Counted from the stretch's first letter, positions 1-8,677 are shown. The stretch is DNA of 64,000 nucleotides from Roseateles noduli (GCA_002205125.1 NIOE01000004.1:186001-250000); one strand, 5' to 3'. The notes: a model not told the origin generated them from the sequence alone. Numbers and translations: made by a program.

Positions 1-131
1 TCCTGACCGTCATGGACGGGCGCGTGGTCTACGGCGCGCAGGACTACGGTGCGATGTCGCCGGCCCTGCCGGAGATCCTGCCCGCCTGGTCACCGATCAA
101 GCAGTTCGGCGGCTACTACACCGCTCGATGA
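1..131 (+). CDS. Amidohydrolase, C-terminal end only (partial)
   Basis: Only the last 42 codons are inside the window, reading in the frame that ends with TGA at 129-131. The visible tail begins LTVMDGRVVYGA and ends with a PALPEILPAWSPIKQFGGYY-type stretch. This is the usual end of YtcJ-like metal-dependent amidohydrolases, where the last beta-sandwich strand reads V.DGR.VY. The metal ligands lie upstream of the window, so the substrate cannot be judged. The stop overlaps the ATG of the next gene (ATGA at 128-131), which suggests translational coupling with the porin-like gene. Confidence 0.6.
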   Translation, partial: LTVMDGRVVYGAQDYGAMSPALPEILPAWSPIKQFGGYYTAR

Positions 132-1558
132 GGCCCCCCGGACTGGCTCATCCCCCAGGGCGCTGGCCATCGACGGGCGGGGTGGTCGCGCGCGCGACGC
201 GACTCGGCCTGCTCCTGCTGCTGCCGCTGGTGGCGGTCGATGCCGCGCTCGCCCAGTTCCGGCCCTTGCGATACGACGACGATGTCCGCGCCCAGCGCCA
301 GTCGTGCAACGAGCAGGCGGACAGCGGCGGCATCGCCTGCTGGAAGGACCGCCCGGTCGGAGACGACCTGCGCCTGAGCGTCGGCGGCGACCTGCGCTGG
401 CGCTACGAGCATGCCCGCCATCCGCGTTACGGGCTGGATCGCCAGGACCGATGGGGCGTGTTGATGCAGCGCGCCTCGGTCTTCGCCGACCTGAGCGCTG
501 GCGAGCACTGGCGCGGCTTCGCCCAACTGGCCAGCTCGATCACCAACGGCCGCGCCGGCGGCCCGTCTCCGGTGGACGAGGACCGGCTGGATCCCACCAA
601 CCTGTTCGTCGAATGGCGATCGCCGGTCGAGGAGGGCAGCATCGGCCTGCGTGCCGGCATCCAGGAGCTGCAATTCGGAACGGGACGGGCCATCGATGCC
701 CGCGAGGGTCCGAACGTGCGACGCAGCTTCGATGCCGTCCGCGCCTACGTGACCCAGGGGGCCTGGCGTGTCGACGCCTTCGCCGCGGCGCCGCGGCAGA
801 ACCGTGCCGGCAGCTTCGATGACGCCCGATCGAGGACGAAGACGCTGCGCGGCCTCTACGCGACCCGCACGAGCACCGTCACCTCCTGGGACGTCTATCT
901 GCTGCACTTCGAAGACGAGGCCGGCCGCTACGCCCAAGGCGTGGCGCACGAACGCCGCTGGTCGCTCGGGACCCGCGCGTTCGGTGGCCGTCAAGCCTGG
1001 GACTGGAACTGGGAATTCGCCGTGCAGGGCGGCCGCTTCGGCGACGCCGACATCCGCGCCTGGTCGCTCGCCACGGACACCGGCTACACCTTCGAGGGGG
1101 TGGACGGTCAGCCGCGGGTGGCGCTGCTCCTCGCCGTCGCCAGCGGCGACAAGGATCCCCACGACGACCGCCTCGGCACCCTCAATCCGTTCTATCCGCG
1201 CGGCAACTACTTCGGCGACGAGGCGACGCTCGGACCCCGCAACTTCTTCAACATCCATCCGGCTCTGAGCCTGAAGGTCGCGCCGCGGGTCCAACTGAAC
1301 GCCAGCCTCGACTTCTTCTGGCGTCACAGCACCCGCGACGGCGTGTACGCGCCCAACGGGATGCTGTTCCGCGCTGCGGGGGACAGTCGTGCCCGCTATG
1401 TGGCGACCATCGCCTCGCTGGGCGCCACCTGGGTGGTGGCTCCGGGCTGGTCCACCACGGCGGTCGTCGCCTACGCGGAGCCCGGCGCATTCCTGCGCGA
1501 GACCGGCGCCGGCGACGTGCTGAGTTTCGTCAGCCTCAGTGCGCAGTACCGGTTCTGA
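128..1558 (+). CDS. Alginate export family outer-membrane protein
   Basis: This 476-residue protein has a hydrophobic segment at about residues 25-42 ending in a plausible signal-peptidase site (DAALAQF). Beta-barrel-like alternating strands follow, with a terminal aromatic residue (SAQYRF), as expected for an outer-membrane barrel. Its sequence (LSVGGDLRWRYEH, LFVEWRSPV, GIQELQFGTGRAIDAREGPNVRRSFD) matches the alginate_exp family (AlgE-like porins), many members of which are general outer-membrane channels not tied to alginate. The start overlaps the preceding amidohydrolase stop, so the true start may be a little further downstream, nearer the signal peptide. No alginate biosynthesis genes are nearby, so the exported or imported solute is unknown; the amidohydrolase neighbour suggests uptake or release of its substrate. 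Confidence 0.75.
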   Translation: MRPPGLAHPPGRWPSTGGVVARATRLGLLLLLPLVAVDAALAQFRPLRYDDDVRAQRQSCNEQADSGGIACWKDRPVGDDLRLSVGGDLRWRYEHARHPRYGLDRQDRWGVLMQRASVFADLSAGEHWRGFAQLASSITNGRAGGPSPVDEDRLDPTNLFVEWRSPVEEGSIGLRAGIQELQFGTGRAIDAREGPNVRRSFDAVRAYVTQGAWRVDAFAAAPRQNRAGSFDDARSRTKTLRGLYATRTSTVTSWDVYLLHFEDEAGRYAQGVAHERRWSLGTRAFGGRQAWDWNWEFAVQGGRFGDADIRAWSLATDTGYTFEGVDGQPRVALLLAVASGDKDPHDDRLGTLNPFYPRGNYFGDEATLGPRNFFNIHPALSLKVAPRVQLNASLDFFWRHSTRDGVYAPNGMLFRAAGDSRARYVATIASLGATWVVAPGWSTTAVVAYAEPGAFLRETGAGDVLSFVSLSAQYRF

Positions 1559-1610
1559 ACCCGTGAGGACCACTGCAACAGGCCACGCGCGCACCGAAGA
1601 AGAGACCCCG

Positions 1611-2393
1611 ATGCCCCCCTCTATCGACCACAACCCGGCCGTCCTGCGGCAGGCCATGAGCGACCACGCGTTTGCGGATGTCGTCGTCGTGCATCGCCAT
1701 CCGCTCATGCGGGCCGGCATTGCCGCGGCGCTGTCACCGACCTTGCTGGCCTGCGACGCCGGCGGCGCCACCGAGCCCCTGTGGACGGGCCCGGTCCGCC
1801 CGCGCCTGCTCGTGGGCGATCACGACGACGCCCTGCAGGCGCGTCTGGACGTGCCAGGTCGCGACGGTCCCGAGGGCGTCACCGGTCCGCACTGGCTCAT
1901 CGTCACCGCCACGGTGACGAGCCGGCGGGTCAGGCTGGCCTTGGCCGCCGGCGCGACGGGTTATGTCCACGCGTCGTGCTCGCTGGAGGAGTTGCGGGCG
2001 GCAGCCTGCGCGGTCGTGGCGGGCCGTCGCTACCTGTGCCGCACGGCAGCGGCCGCGGTGGCGGAAGACTGGCCCGGCGATGCCTTGACGCCGCGCGAGC
2101 TCGACGTGCTCACCCTGCTGTGCGTCGGCCTGGACAACAAGTCCATCGGCCTGCGACTGGGCATCGCCCCGGGGACGATCAAGACCCATGTGAAGACGCT
2201 GCTGCACAAGCTGAACGTGCACAGCAGGACGCAGGCCGTCATCGAAGCCATGCGTCGCGACCTGCTCGACGAGTGGCCTTCCGATCACGCATCGCCGCCC
2301 ACCGGCCGATTGGCGGGCGCCATGAGGTGTTCCGATTTCCGCGACACAGTGTGGCGCCCCAGAGGGCTATCGGCGCTCGAATCGCAATCCTAG
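1611..2393 (+). CDS. LuxR/NarL-type regulator with a degenerate receiver domain
   Basis: This 260-residue protein has a receiver-like fold at about residues 22-150 and a LuxR-type helix-turn-helix at about 158-215 (LTPRELDVLTLL, then GTIKTHVKTLLHKLNV). The HTH is intact and typical of NarL/FixJ activators. The receiver half is not: the paired acidic residues that bind magnesium are replaced by His28-Arg29 (VVHRHPLMRAG), and the invariant lysine is replaced by alanine (GYVHASCS, about residue 121). An aspartate at about 70 could still align with the phospho-acceptor. Phosphorylation control is therefore unlikely, and it probably acts as an atypical response regulator. The start at 1611 is preceded by a purine-rich GAAGAAGAGA. 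It lies 52 bp after the porin gene, and no histidine kinase is adjacent. Confidence 0.8.
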   Translation: MPPSIDHNPAVLRQAMSDHAFADVVVVHRHPLMRAGIAAALSPTLLACDAGGATEPLWTGPVRPRLLVGDHDDALQARLDVPGRDGPEGVTGPHWLIVTATVTSRRVRLALAAGATGYVHASCSLEELRAAACAVVAGRRYLCRTAAAAVAEDWPGDALTPRELDVLTLLCVGLDNKSIGLRLGIAPGTIKTHVKTLLHKLNVHSRTQAVIEAMRRDLLDEWPSDHASPPTGRLAGAMRCSDFRDTVWRPRGLSALESQS

Positions 2394-2471
2394 TATTGCC
2401 GCTGACGGGTGGCAGGCGTCGCCGTTGTTGGCGGGAAGCGCCGATGCCACCGCAATACGGAAGGACGAGGC

Positions 2472-3212
2472 ATGTTGGATCTGAATGGGAAGCGCGCGTT
2501 GGTGACGGGGGGCTCGCGAGGCATCGGCGCCGCCACGGCGCTGGCGTTGGCGGAGAACGGCGCCGATGTCGCGATCACCTATCAGCACTCGGCCGGCAAG
2601 GCCGCATCGGTGGTCGATGCCATCCAGGCGCTCGGCCGTCGCGCCATCGCCATTCAAGCGGACAGCGCCGATCCCCAGGCGATTGCGCAAGCGGTCGCCA
2701 AGACCGTCTCCTCGCTCGGCGGGTTGGACATCCTGGTCAACAACGCGGCGGTCGGGCTCAACGGCCTGATCGTCGACCTCGATGTCGACGCGTACCAGGC
2801 CATGATGGACATCAACGTGCGCGGCCCCGTCCTGTTCGCGAAGGCGGCCATTCCGCACCTGGGGGTCGGCGGGCGCATCATTTCCATCGGATCGGGACTG
2901 GCTGAGCGCGTGCCCTTCCCAGGCGTCACCGCTTACGCGATGTCGAAGTCGGCGCTGCTCGCCCTGACCCGCGGCCTTTCGCGCGAGCTCGGGCCGAAAG
3001 GCGTCACCGTGAACCTGGTGCTGCCGGGCTCCACGGACACCGACGCCAATCCGGCCGATGGCCCGGCGGCCGATTTCCAGCGAGGCATGACCTCGCTGGG
3101 ACGTTTCGGCGAGCCGCATGAAGTCGCGAATGCGGTGGTCTTCCTGGGCAGCCCCGCAGCGAGCGTGATCACGGGGGCCATCCTCGCGGTGGATGGGGGC
3201 GCCATCGCTTGA
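2472..3212 (+). CDS. SDR family NAD(P)-dependent oxidoreductase
   Basis: This 246-residue classical short-chain dehydrogenase has the cofactor-binding TGGSRGIG near residue 12, NNAA near 87 and the catalytic YAMSK (Tyr-x-x-x-Lys) near 156. The Ser of the tetrad sits in ISIGSG. It closes with the AVDGG motif found at the end of FabG-like members. ATG 2472 follows a GGACGAGG ribosome site. The TTG start of the LysR gene overlaps its stop codon, so the two are almost certainly co-transcribed, with LysR controlling this enzyme or the cluster. The substrate is not evident; FabG-like SDRs beside LysR, pirin and isochorismatase-like genes often take part in detoxifying reactive carbonyl or quinone compounds. 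Confidence 0.85.
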   Translation: MLDLNGKRALVTGGSRGIGAATALALAENGADVAITYQHSAGKAASVVDAIQALGRRAIAIQADSADPQAIAQAVAKTVSSLGGLDILVNNAAVGLNGLIVDLDVDAYQAMMDINVRGPVLFAKAAIPHLGVGGRIISIGSGLAERVPFPGVTAYAMSKSALLALTRGLSRELGPKGVTVNLVLPGSTDTDANPADGPAADFQRGMTSLGRFGEPHEVANAVVFLGSPAASVITGAILAVDGGAIA

Positions 3213-4078
3213 ACTTCGAAGAGCTTCAGACCTTCGTGGAGGTCGCCGATGCCGGCGGCGTTTCACCGGCCGCGCGGCGCCTGGGCGTTGCCAAGTCCGT
3301 GATCAGCCGCCGGCTGCTGCGACTGGAAACCGAGCTCGGCGTCCTGCTTCTGGCGAGAACGACACGCGGTGCCGCGCTCACGGAAGCGGGGACGGCGTTT
3401 CGGGACCACGCCGCGCGGATCGTGGCCGAATACGAGGCGGCCACGGACGCCATCCTTCCTGCCGGCGAGCTGCGGGGCCGATTCCGGATTGCGGCGCCCA
3501 TCTCGTTCGGGCCGACGCACATCGCCCCCGTGCTGGCGGAACTGGCGAAACGCCACCCCCTCCTGGAGGTCCACACCTGCTACAGCGATCGCACGGTGGA
3601 CCTGATCGGCGAGGGCTACGACTGTGCGATCCGGGTGGGGCATCTCCCGAGCTCCGCGCTGATCGCCCGGCGTGTGGGAAGCATCCACGGCAAGCTCGTG
3701 GCGAGTCCGGCCTATGTGGCGGCGCATGGGGCGCCGGAGACGCCGGATGAGCTGCCGCATCACCAATCCCTGATGCAGGGCACGGAGAGCTGGCGCTTCA
3801 TGGACGGGGACAAGGCGATCTCCGTCCGCCCGCAAGGGCGCTTCAAGGCCGACAACCCCATCGCGCTGGCGGCGGCGGCCGTCGCGGGCCTGGGCCTGGG
3901 ATACCTGTCCGACAGCGTCACCGACGAACATGTCGAACGCGGCGCGCTGGTGCCGGTCATGGTCCGCTTCCCGCCGCAGCCGTCGGGCATCTATGTGGTC
4001 CGCTCGCGAAGCCAACATCCGACGAGAAAGATCCGGGCGCTGATCGACCTGCTGGCGGAGTGGCTGGACGCCCACTAG
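3209..4078 (+). CDS. LysR family transcriptional regulator (copy 1)
   Basis: This 289-residue LysR regulator has a winged HTH at residues 1-60 (FVEVADAGGVSPAARRLGVAKSVISRRL) and a periplasmic-binding-like effector domain from about 88 onward (RGRFRIAAPISFGPTHIAPVL). Translation starts at TTG 3209, overlapping the SDR stop as TTGA. It is a close paralogue of the minus-strand LysR at 5894-6784: long matching blocks include LLARTTRGAALTEAG, YDCAIRVG, KLVASPAY and MQGTESW. The effector domain belongs to the DsdC/AaeR-like group that regulates aromatic or SDR-linked operons. It probably regulates the adjacent SDR gene or the hydrolase–pirin pair. Confidence 0.88.
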   Translation: MNFEELQTFVEVADAGGVSPAARRLGVAKSVISRRLLRLETELGVLLLARTTRGAALTEAGTAFRDHAARIVAEYEAATDAILPAGELRGRFRIAAPISFGPTHIAPVLAELAKRHPLLEVHTCYSDRTVDLIGEGYDCAIRVGHLPSSALIARRVGSIHGKLVASPAYVAAHGAPETPDELPHHQSLMQGTESWRFMDGDKAISVRPQGRFKADNPIALAAAAVAGLGLGYLSDSVTDEHVERGALVPVMVRFPPQPSGIYVVRSRSQHPTRKIRALIDLLAEWLDAH

Positions 4079-4262
4079 TGCCGTCCACGTGGCGCATCCG
4101 ATCCGGCAGCAACGCGGTCGACGATCGTTTCCGACTGTCGTGCGCAGGATCCGACAGTGACCTCTCGCGGAGGCGTCGGCAACATCCTTGCTCAGCTGCA
4201 GGCGATGCCTGCGCGATCCCCCTCACGGCGCGTGAGCGCCAGCGTCCTCAAGGAGTCCTCCC

Positions 4263-4928
4263 ATGCCCAAGACCGGTCTTCCCGCATTGCTCCGTCCCGA
4301 AGACAGCATCGTGGTCCTGATCGACCATCAGCCCTACCAGTTCGCAAACCTCCACAGTCACGAGCCGACGATGATCGTCAACAACGTCATCGGCCTGGCG
4401 AAGGGCGCCAAGGTCTTCAACGTACCGACCATCCTGACCACGGTGATCGAGGAGCGCGGCGGCTATCTGATCAAGGGGCTGCAGGACGTGTTCCCCGACC
4501 AGAAGCCTATCAACCGGACCTTCATCAACACCTGGGAGGATCCGAAGGTCACCGACCTCGTGAAGAAGAGCGGTCGCAAGCAGCTGATCCTCGCGGCGCT
4601 CTGGACGGAGATCTGCCTGGCGATGCCGGCCCTCCAGGCGCTGGGCGAGGGCTACGACGTGTTCGTGGTCACCGATGCCTCCGGCGGCGTGTCGGCGGAA
4701 TCCCACGACATGGCGGTGCGTCGCCTGGTGCAGGCCGGCGCCGTGCCCATCACGTGGATGGCGGTGATCTCCGAATGGCAGCGCGACTGGGCGCGCGTGG
4801 AGACCGCGGTGCCGCTCACGGAAGTGGTCCGGGACCACGGCGGCGCCAGCAGCATCGCATACGCCTGGGAAGTCCAGTTGCTGGAGTCGGCCGCCAAGGC
4901 GTCCAGCATCCCCAAGATCGCCGGCTGA
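4263..4928 (+). CDS. Isochorismatase-family (YcaC-like) cysteine hydrolase
   Basis: This 221-residue protein has the isochorismatase-like alpha/beta fold. An N-terminal catalytic Asp lies in VVLIDHQPYQF (near residue 20), and the nucleophilic Cys lies in LWTEICLAMPAL (near residue 119). The lysine usual in the triad is not obvious; INRTFINTW is in the corresponding region. The sequence is closest to YcaC-type octameric hydrolases of unknown substrate. ATG 4263 follows AAGGAGTCC, a good ribosome site. It lies 184 bp after the LysR gene and 30 bp before the pirin gene, and probably forms an operon with the latter. Pirin plus YcaC-like pairs are common in Burkholderiales stress-response clusters. 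Confidence 0.8.
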   Translation: MPKTGLPALLRPEDSIVVLIDHQPYQFANLHSHEPTMIVNNVIGLAKGAKVFNVPTILTTVIEERGGYLIKGLQDVFPDQKPINRTFINTWEDPKVTDLVKKSGRKQLILAALWTEICLAMPALQALGEGYDVFVVTDASGGVSAESHDMAVRRLVQAGAVPITWMAVISEWQRDWARVETAVPLTEVVRDHGGASSIAYAWEVQLLESAAKASSIPKIAG

Positions 4929-4958
4929 AGGTCAAGTCATGCCTCGGAGGAGAACCCC

Positions 4959-5897
4959 ATGAATGCACGGGACGGATTGCAGCACCCCGTCGACGCGGGT
5001 CCGCGGCGCGTGAACCTGCGCACGCGCGGTCACATGCACGGCCCGGTCACGCGCTTGATGAGCCCGTCCGATCTCGGGCACACGCTCAAGCCCTTTGTGT
5101 TCCTCGATCTCTTCGATATCGACCTGCACGATCCGCGCGGCGGGTTCTCCATCCACCCGCATTCCGGACTTGCCACGATCACCGTCATCGTGGACGGCGA
5201 CCTGCGCTTCGATGATCCGGCGGATGGCACCGGGCACATCGGCTTCGGCGGATTCGAATGGATGCGGGCCGGCGGTGGCGTCTGGCACGGCAAGGAGCTG
5301 TCCGGCGGCCGGTCTCCGCGCGCCAAGGGTTTCCAGCTCTGGATCGCGCTGCCGCCGGAGCTGGAGCAGTCGACCGTCGAGAGCCAGTACGTGGAGGCAC
5401 CGCAGGTGCCGACGACCGGCCCCGCGCATGTCATCCTCGGCAGCCATGGCGGCGTGAGCAGTCCCGCGCGGTCGCCTGACGGCGTGACCTATCTGCTGGT
5501 CAGGCTGGCCGCGGGCACTGCGTGGAGCTTCGTCCCGCCGGAAGGGCAGACGGTCGCGTGGATGGCCGTGGCCAGCGGTCGCCTGGTGGGCGAGGCCGCG
5601 GCGGAGGCAGGCCAGATGGCGCTGTTCGATCCCTCGTCCCAAGCCATCGCGCTCGAGGCAGGTGCCGATGAAGACGTCGTGTTCGTGATCGGGTCCGCGG
5701 TGCCGCATCCGCATGAGCTGCATCTGGGCCGCTACTCGGTTCACACGTCCGCGGCCGCCCTGGAGAAGGGCGAAGCCAACATCGAGCGTCTGCGCCAGTT
5801 GCTGATCGCTGCTGGCGACCGACGCCACGAAGGCTCCGGGTCGATCCCGGTGTTCAGCGGGGCAGCGGCCAGCGAACAGGAGCGCCCTCGGCGCTAG
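4959..5897 (+). CDS. Pirin family protein
   Basis: This 312-residue bicupin protein carries the pirin signature. The metal-binding HPHSGLATIT is near residue 64, and EWMRAGGGVWHGKE is near 105, with its His and Glu retained. A C-terminal pirin_C cupin follows (about 195-300). Pirins bind one iron; some bacterial members act as quercetinases, others as regulators. The start ATG 4959 is preceded by GGAGGAG. It sits 30 bp after the isochorismatase-like gene. Its TAG stop shares the four bases CTAG (5894-5897) with the stop of the convergent LysR gene, so there is no intergenic room for a terminator. Confidence 0.85.
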   Translation: MNARDGLQHPVDAGPRRVNLRTRGHMHGPVTRLMSPSDLGHTLKPFVFLDLFDIDLHDPRGGFSIHPHSGLATITVIVDGDLRFDDPADGTGHIGFGGFEWMRAGGGVWHGKELSGGRSPRAKGFQLWIALPPELEQSTVESQYVEAPQVPTTGPAHVILGSHGGVSSPARSPDGVTYLLVRLAAGTAWSFVPPEGQTVAWMAVASGRLVGEAAAEAGQMALFDPSSQAIALEAGADEDVVFVIGSAVPHPHELHLGRYSVHTSAAALEKGEANIERLRQLLIAAGDRRHEGSGSIPVFSGAAASEQERPRR

Positions 5898-6784
5898 GTC
5901 GCTGCCACGAGATTCGGTGTCTGATCGAAGTACTCGCGCAGCAACTCGATCAGCACGCGGATCTTTCGCGAGGGGTGCGGGCCTGGCGGCCGCACGACGT
6001 AGGCGCCCGCTGTCCGGACCGGATAGCGGGTCATCACAGGCACCAGGGCGCCGGACGACCGATGGCTGTGGGTCAGGCCGTCGGGCAGATAACCGATGCC
6101 CAGTCCCGCGACGGCCGCAGCCACCAGCGCCGACCCGTTGTCCGCCTTGAATCGCCCCTGCACACGGACCGAGAGGACCTCGTCGCCCTCCATCAACTGC
6201 CAGCTCTCCGTGCCCTGCATCAGCGCTTCATGCTTCAGCAGCTCCGCGGGGGTCTCGGGCGCGCCGTGCGCCGCGATGTAGGCAGGGCTCGCCACCAGCT
6301 TCGCGTGGATCTGGCCGACGCGCGCGGCGACGAGGTTCGAATCGGGCAGGTAGCCGACCCGGATCGCGCAGTCGTAGCCCTGCGTGACCAGATCGACGAA
6401 GTGGTCGCTGTAGCAGGTCTGGATGTGCAGCAGCGGATGACGGCGCGCCATCTCGGCCAGCACGGGCGCGAAGTGCGTCGGGCCGAAGGAGAGCGGCGCG
6501 GCGACGCGCAGGCGCCCGCGCAGGTCGCCGGCCGGCAGGACCGTCTCCCGCGCGATGTCGAGCTCCGCGCAGATCCGGGCGGCGTAGTCCCTGAAGGTCA
6601 AGCCGGCTTCGGTGAGCGCCGCGCCGCGCGTCGTCCGTGCCAGGAGCTGCACGCCGAGGTCGGCCTCCAGCCGGGCGAGGCGCCGGCTGACGATGGATTT
6701 GGCGACCCCCAGCCGGAGCGCGGCGGCGGAGATCCCGCCCGCATCGGCCACTTCGACGAAGGTCTTCAGTTCTTCGATCTCCAC
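5894..6784 (-). CDS. LysR family transcriptional regulator (copy 2)
   Basis: This 296-residue LysR regulator is paralogous to the one at 3209-4078, with the same order of HTH and effector domain and long shared blocks (FVEVADAGG, LLARTTRGAALTEAG, SFGPTH, HPLL, MQGTESW, GRFKADN). I chose GTG 6784, giving VEIEELKTF, because it sits six bases after a near-perfect AAAGGAGGAA ribosome site; an upstream in-frame ATG at 6808 would put that site inside the gene. It is divergent from the AraC gene at 6856 with 71 bp between the starts, so the two probably share a regulatory region. It is convergent with pirin, sharing the stop bases. Confidence 0.86.
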   Translation of the reverse strand: MEIEELKTFVEVADAGGISAAALRLGVAKSIVSRRLARLEADLGVQLLARTTRGAALTEAGLTFRDYAARICAELDIARETVLPAGDLRGRLRVAAPLSFGPTHFAPVLAEMARRHPLLHIQTCYSDHFVDLVTQGYDCAIRVGYLPDSNLVAARVGQIHAKLVASPAYIAAHGAPETPAELLKHEALMQGTESWQLMEGDEVLSVRVQGRFKADNGSALVAAAVAGLGIGYLPDGLTHSHRSSGALVPVMTRYPVRTAGAYVVRPPGPHPSRKIRVLIELLREYFDQTPNLVAAT

Positions 6785-6855
6785 GTCGCGTTCCTCCTTT
6801 GGCAACACAGCTGCACGCGCAGCGGGGCTACCGTACCACGCAGGGGAATGCGAAC

Positions 6856-7737
6856 ATGGTTTCCATGTCGAGCCCCCCTGAGCTTCCCGAAAATCTGCTG
6901 AAACGGGAGACCTCAGGCCGCCGCTGGAACGGGGTTCAGGTGGTGGTGACCGAGTTCACCTGCGGGGGGCGGGTCTTGCATCAGATGCCCCATGGGCCGG
7001 AGACGCGGCTGGGCGTCATCCTGGAGGAAGTGGGCCGCGGCCGCTGCGAGCCGCGCCTGAGCGCGAACACCCCGTGCGCGGTCGACTACAAGCCTCGCCA
7101 CATGCACTTCGCGCCGGCGGAGATGGAACTCTGGGGGTACACGGCGGACGCCCGCTTCGTGAAGGACGTCAGCCTCAGCTTCGACATGCCCACGCTGTGC
7201 GAGCGTCTGGAGATCCCTTCAGGCTCGGGTGTGCTCGACGTCCCGCGACTGCGATTCACCGATGACCGGGTGTGGTCGCTGGCGAGGTTGCTGGCCGATG
7301 CCGTGGAGGATCCCGACCCCGGCGCGCAGCTGTACGGGGACTCGCTGATCGCGGCGATTGCGGCTCGGCTGCTGGCGCCGCCCAGGAGCGTCGACAAGCC
7401 TGCGGCGGGTCTGTCTCCGCTGCAGTTGCGGGATGCGATCACTTTCCTGGATTCCCAGCTGCCGGCCCGGGTGGACCTGGCGACGCTGTCGGCCCTGGCG
7501 GGCCTGTCCCAGTCGCACTACAGCCGCGCCTTCAAGGCGTCGACGGGCGTTGCCCCATACCAATGGCAACTCCAGGCGCGCATCGAGCGCGCCAAGTCCC
7601 TGCTCGTGGGCAGCGTCAGGTCGCTGGAAGAGGTGGCGGAAGCCACCGGCTTCGCGGACGCCGTGCACTTCGGCCGGACGTTTCGCAAGCTGACCGGCGC
7701 GACGCCGGCCGCGTGGCGGGCCGATCGCCTGGCCTAG
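6856..7737 (+). CDS. AraC family transcriptional regulator (copy 1)
   Basis: This 293-residue protein has a C-terminal double-HTH AraC domain at about residues 195-290 (LATLSALAGLSQSHYSRAFKASTG, then GFADAVHFGRTFRKLTG, with P.AWR at the end). The N-terminal half is a less conserved effector domain. It is a tandem duplicate of the next gene: PENL, WNGV, EFTC.GRVL, RLSAN.PC, HFAPAEM.LWGY and SFDM recur in the same order. ATG 6856 follows AGGGGAA. It is divergent from LysR copy 2. The effector is unknown; proximity to the pirin and SnoaL-like genes suggests a stress- or aromatic-compound signal. Confidence 0.86.
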   Translation: MVSMSSPPELPENLLKRETSGRRWNGVQVVVTEFTCGGRVLHQMPHGPETRLGVILEEVGRGRCEPRLSANTPCAVDYKPRHMHFAPAEMELWGYTADARFVKDVSLSFDMPTLCERLEIPSGSGVLDVPRLRFTDDRVWSLARLLADAVEDPDPGAQLYGDSLIAAIAARLLAPPRSVDKPAAGLSPLQLRDAITFLDSQLPARVDLATLSALAGLSQSHYSRAFKASTGVAPYQWQLQARIERAKSLLVGSVRSLEEVAEATGFADAVHFGRTFRKLTGATPAAWRADRLA

Positions 7738-7804
7738 TGCGGCCTGGTGCGGCCGGAGGCGGCCGAGGGCAACACCAACAAGAACCAGAAGCACCAGAGA
7801 AACG

Positions 7805-8677
7805 ATGTCCGACGCTGCTGAACTCCCGGAAAACATGGTCACGCTGAAGTCCACCGAACGCCATTGGAATGGCGTGCACGTGGCGTTGAATGAATTCACC
7901 TGCTCGGGGCGCGTGCTGTTCCATATGGCGCAGCATGAAGAGGCGACCCGGTTCGGCGTGCTGCTGGACGAGGTCGGCGACCACTGTGAGACGCGCCTGT
8001 CCGCGAATGCGCCTTGTCAGGGGGACTACCGGCCCCGCCACATGTACTTCGCGCCGGCTGAGATGGCGCTGTGGGGCTACTCCGCGGACACCCGCTATGT
8101 GAAGTGCGCGGCCATCAGCTTCGACATGGAGGTGCTCAACGAGCGGCTCCAGCTCTCGCACGCCCTCGGCCTGGCGGGCGTGCCGCGGGTCCGCTTCGTC
8201 GATGACCCGCTGTGGACCTTGACGCGGCTGCTGACGGAAGCGATCGATGATCCGGATCCTTCCAGTCAGCTCTATGGCGATTCACTGGTCGCCGCGATGG
8301 CCTCGCGGCTCTTCGAGCGTCCCAAGGAGACGAAGACGGGCGCGCCTGGCCTCTCGCCGACGCAGTTGAAAGAGGCGATGAGTTTCCTGGACGCGCAGTT
8401 GCCCGATCGCGTGGAGCTGGCCGCGCTGGCCGGGCTGGCGGGGCTGTCCCAGTCGCACTACAACCGCGCCTTCAAGGCGTCCACGGGCATGTCGCCGTAC
8501 CAGTGGCAGTTGCACGCACGGATCGAGCGGGCGAAGGACCTGTTGATGAACAGCTGCCGGGCGCTGGACAGCGTGGCCGCGGCCACGGGCTTCGCCGATG
8601 CCGTCCACTTCGGTCGGGTGTTCCGGAAACTGACGGGAGCGACACCGGCCGCGTGGCGCATGGATCGACTGACTTAG
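7805..8677 (+). CDS. AraC family transcriptional regulator (copy 2)
   Basis: This 290-residue AraC regulator is the tandem paralogue of the preceding gene, 67 bp downstream. The C-terminal double HTH is at about residues 190-288 (LAALAGLAGLSQSHYNRAF, then GFADAVHFGRVFRKLTG, ending TPAAWRMDRL). Most differences from copy 1 lie in the N-terminal sensing half, as expected for divergence in effector choice with retained DNA recognition. ATG 7805 begins MSDAAELPEN; the upstream run of AGAAGCACCAGAGAAACG is purine-rich but has no strong Shine-Dalgarno core. It may be co-transcribed with copy 1, and the SnoaL-like gene follows 171 bp later. Confidence 0.86.
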   Translation: MSDAAELPENMVTLKSTERHWNGVHVALNEFTCSGRVLFHMAQHEEATRFGVLLDEVGDHCETRLSANAPCQGDYRPRHMYFAPAEMALWGYSADTRYVKCAAISFDMEVLNERLQLSHALGLAGVPRVRFVDDPLWTLTRLLTEAIDDPDPSSQLYGDSLVAAMASRLFERPKETKTGAPGLSPTQLKEAMSFLDAQLPDRVELAALAGLAGLSQSHYNRAFKASTGMSPYQWQLHARIERAKDLLMNSCRALDSVAAATGFADAVHFGRVFRKLTGATPAAWRMDRLT

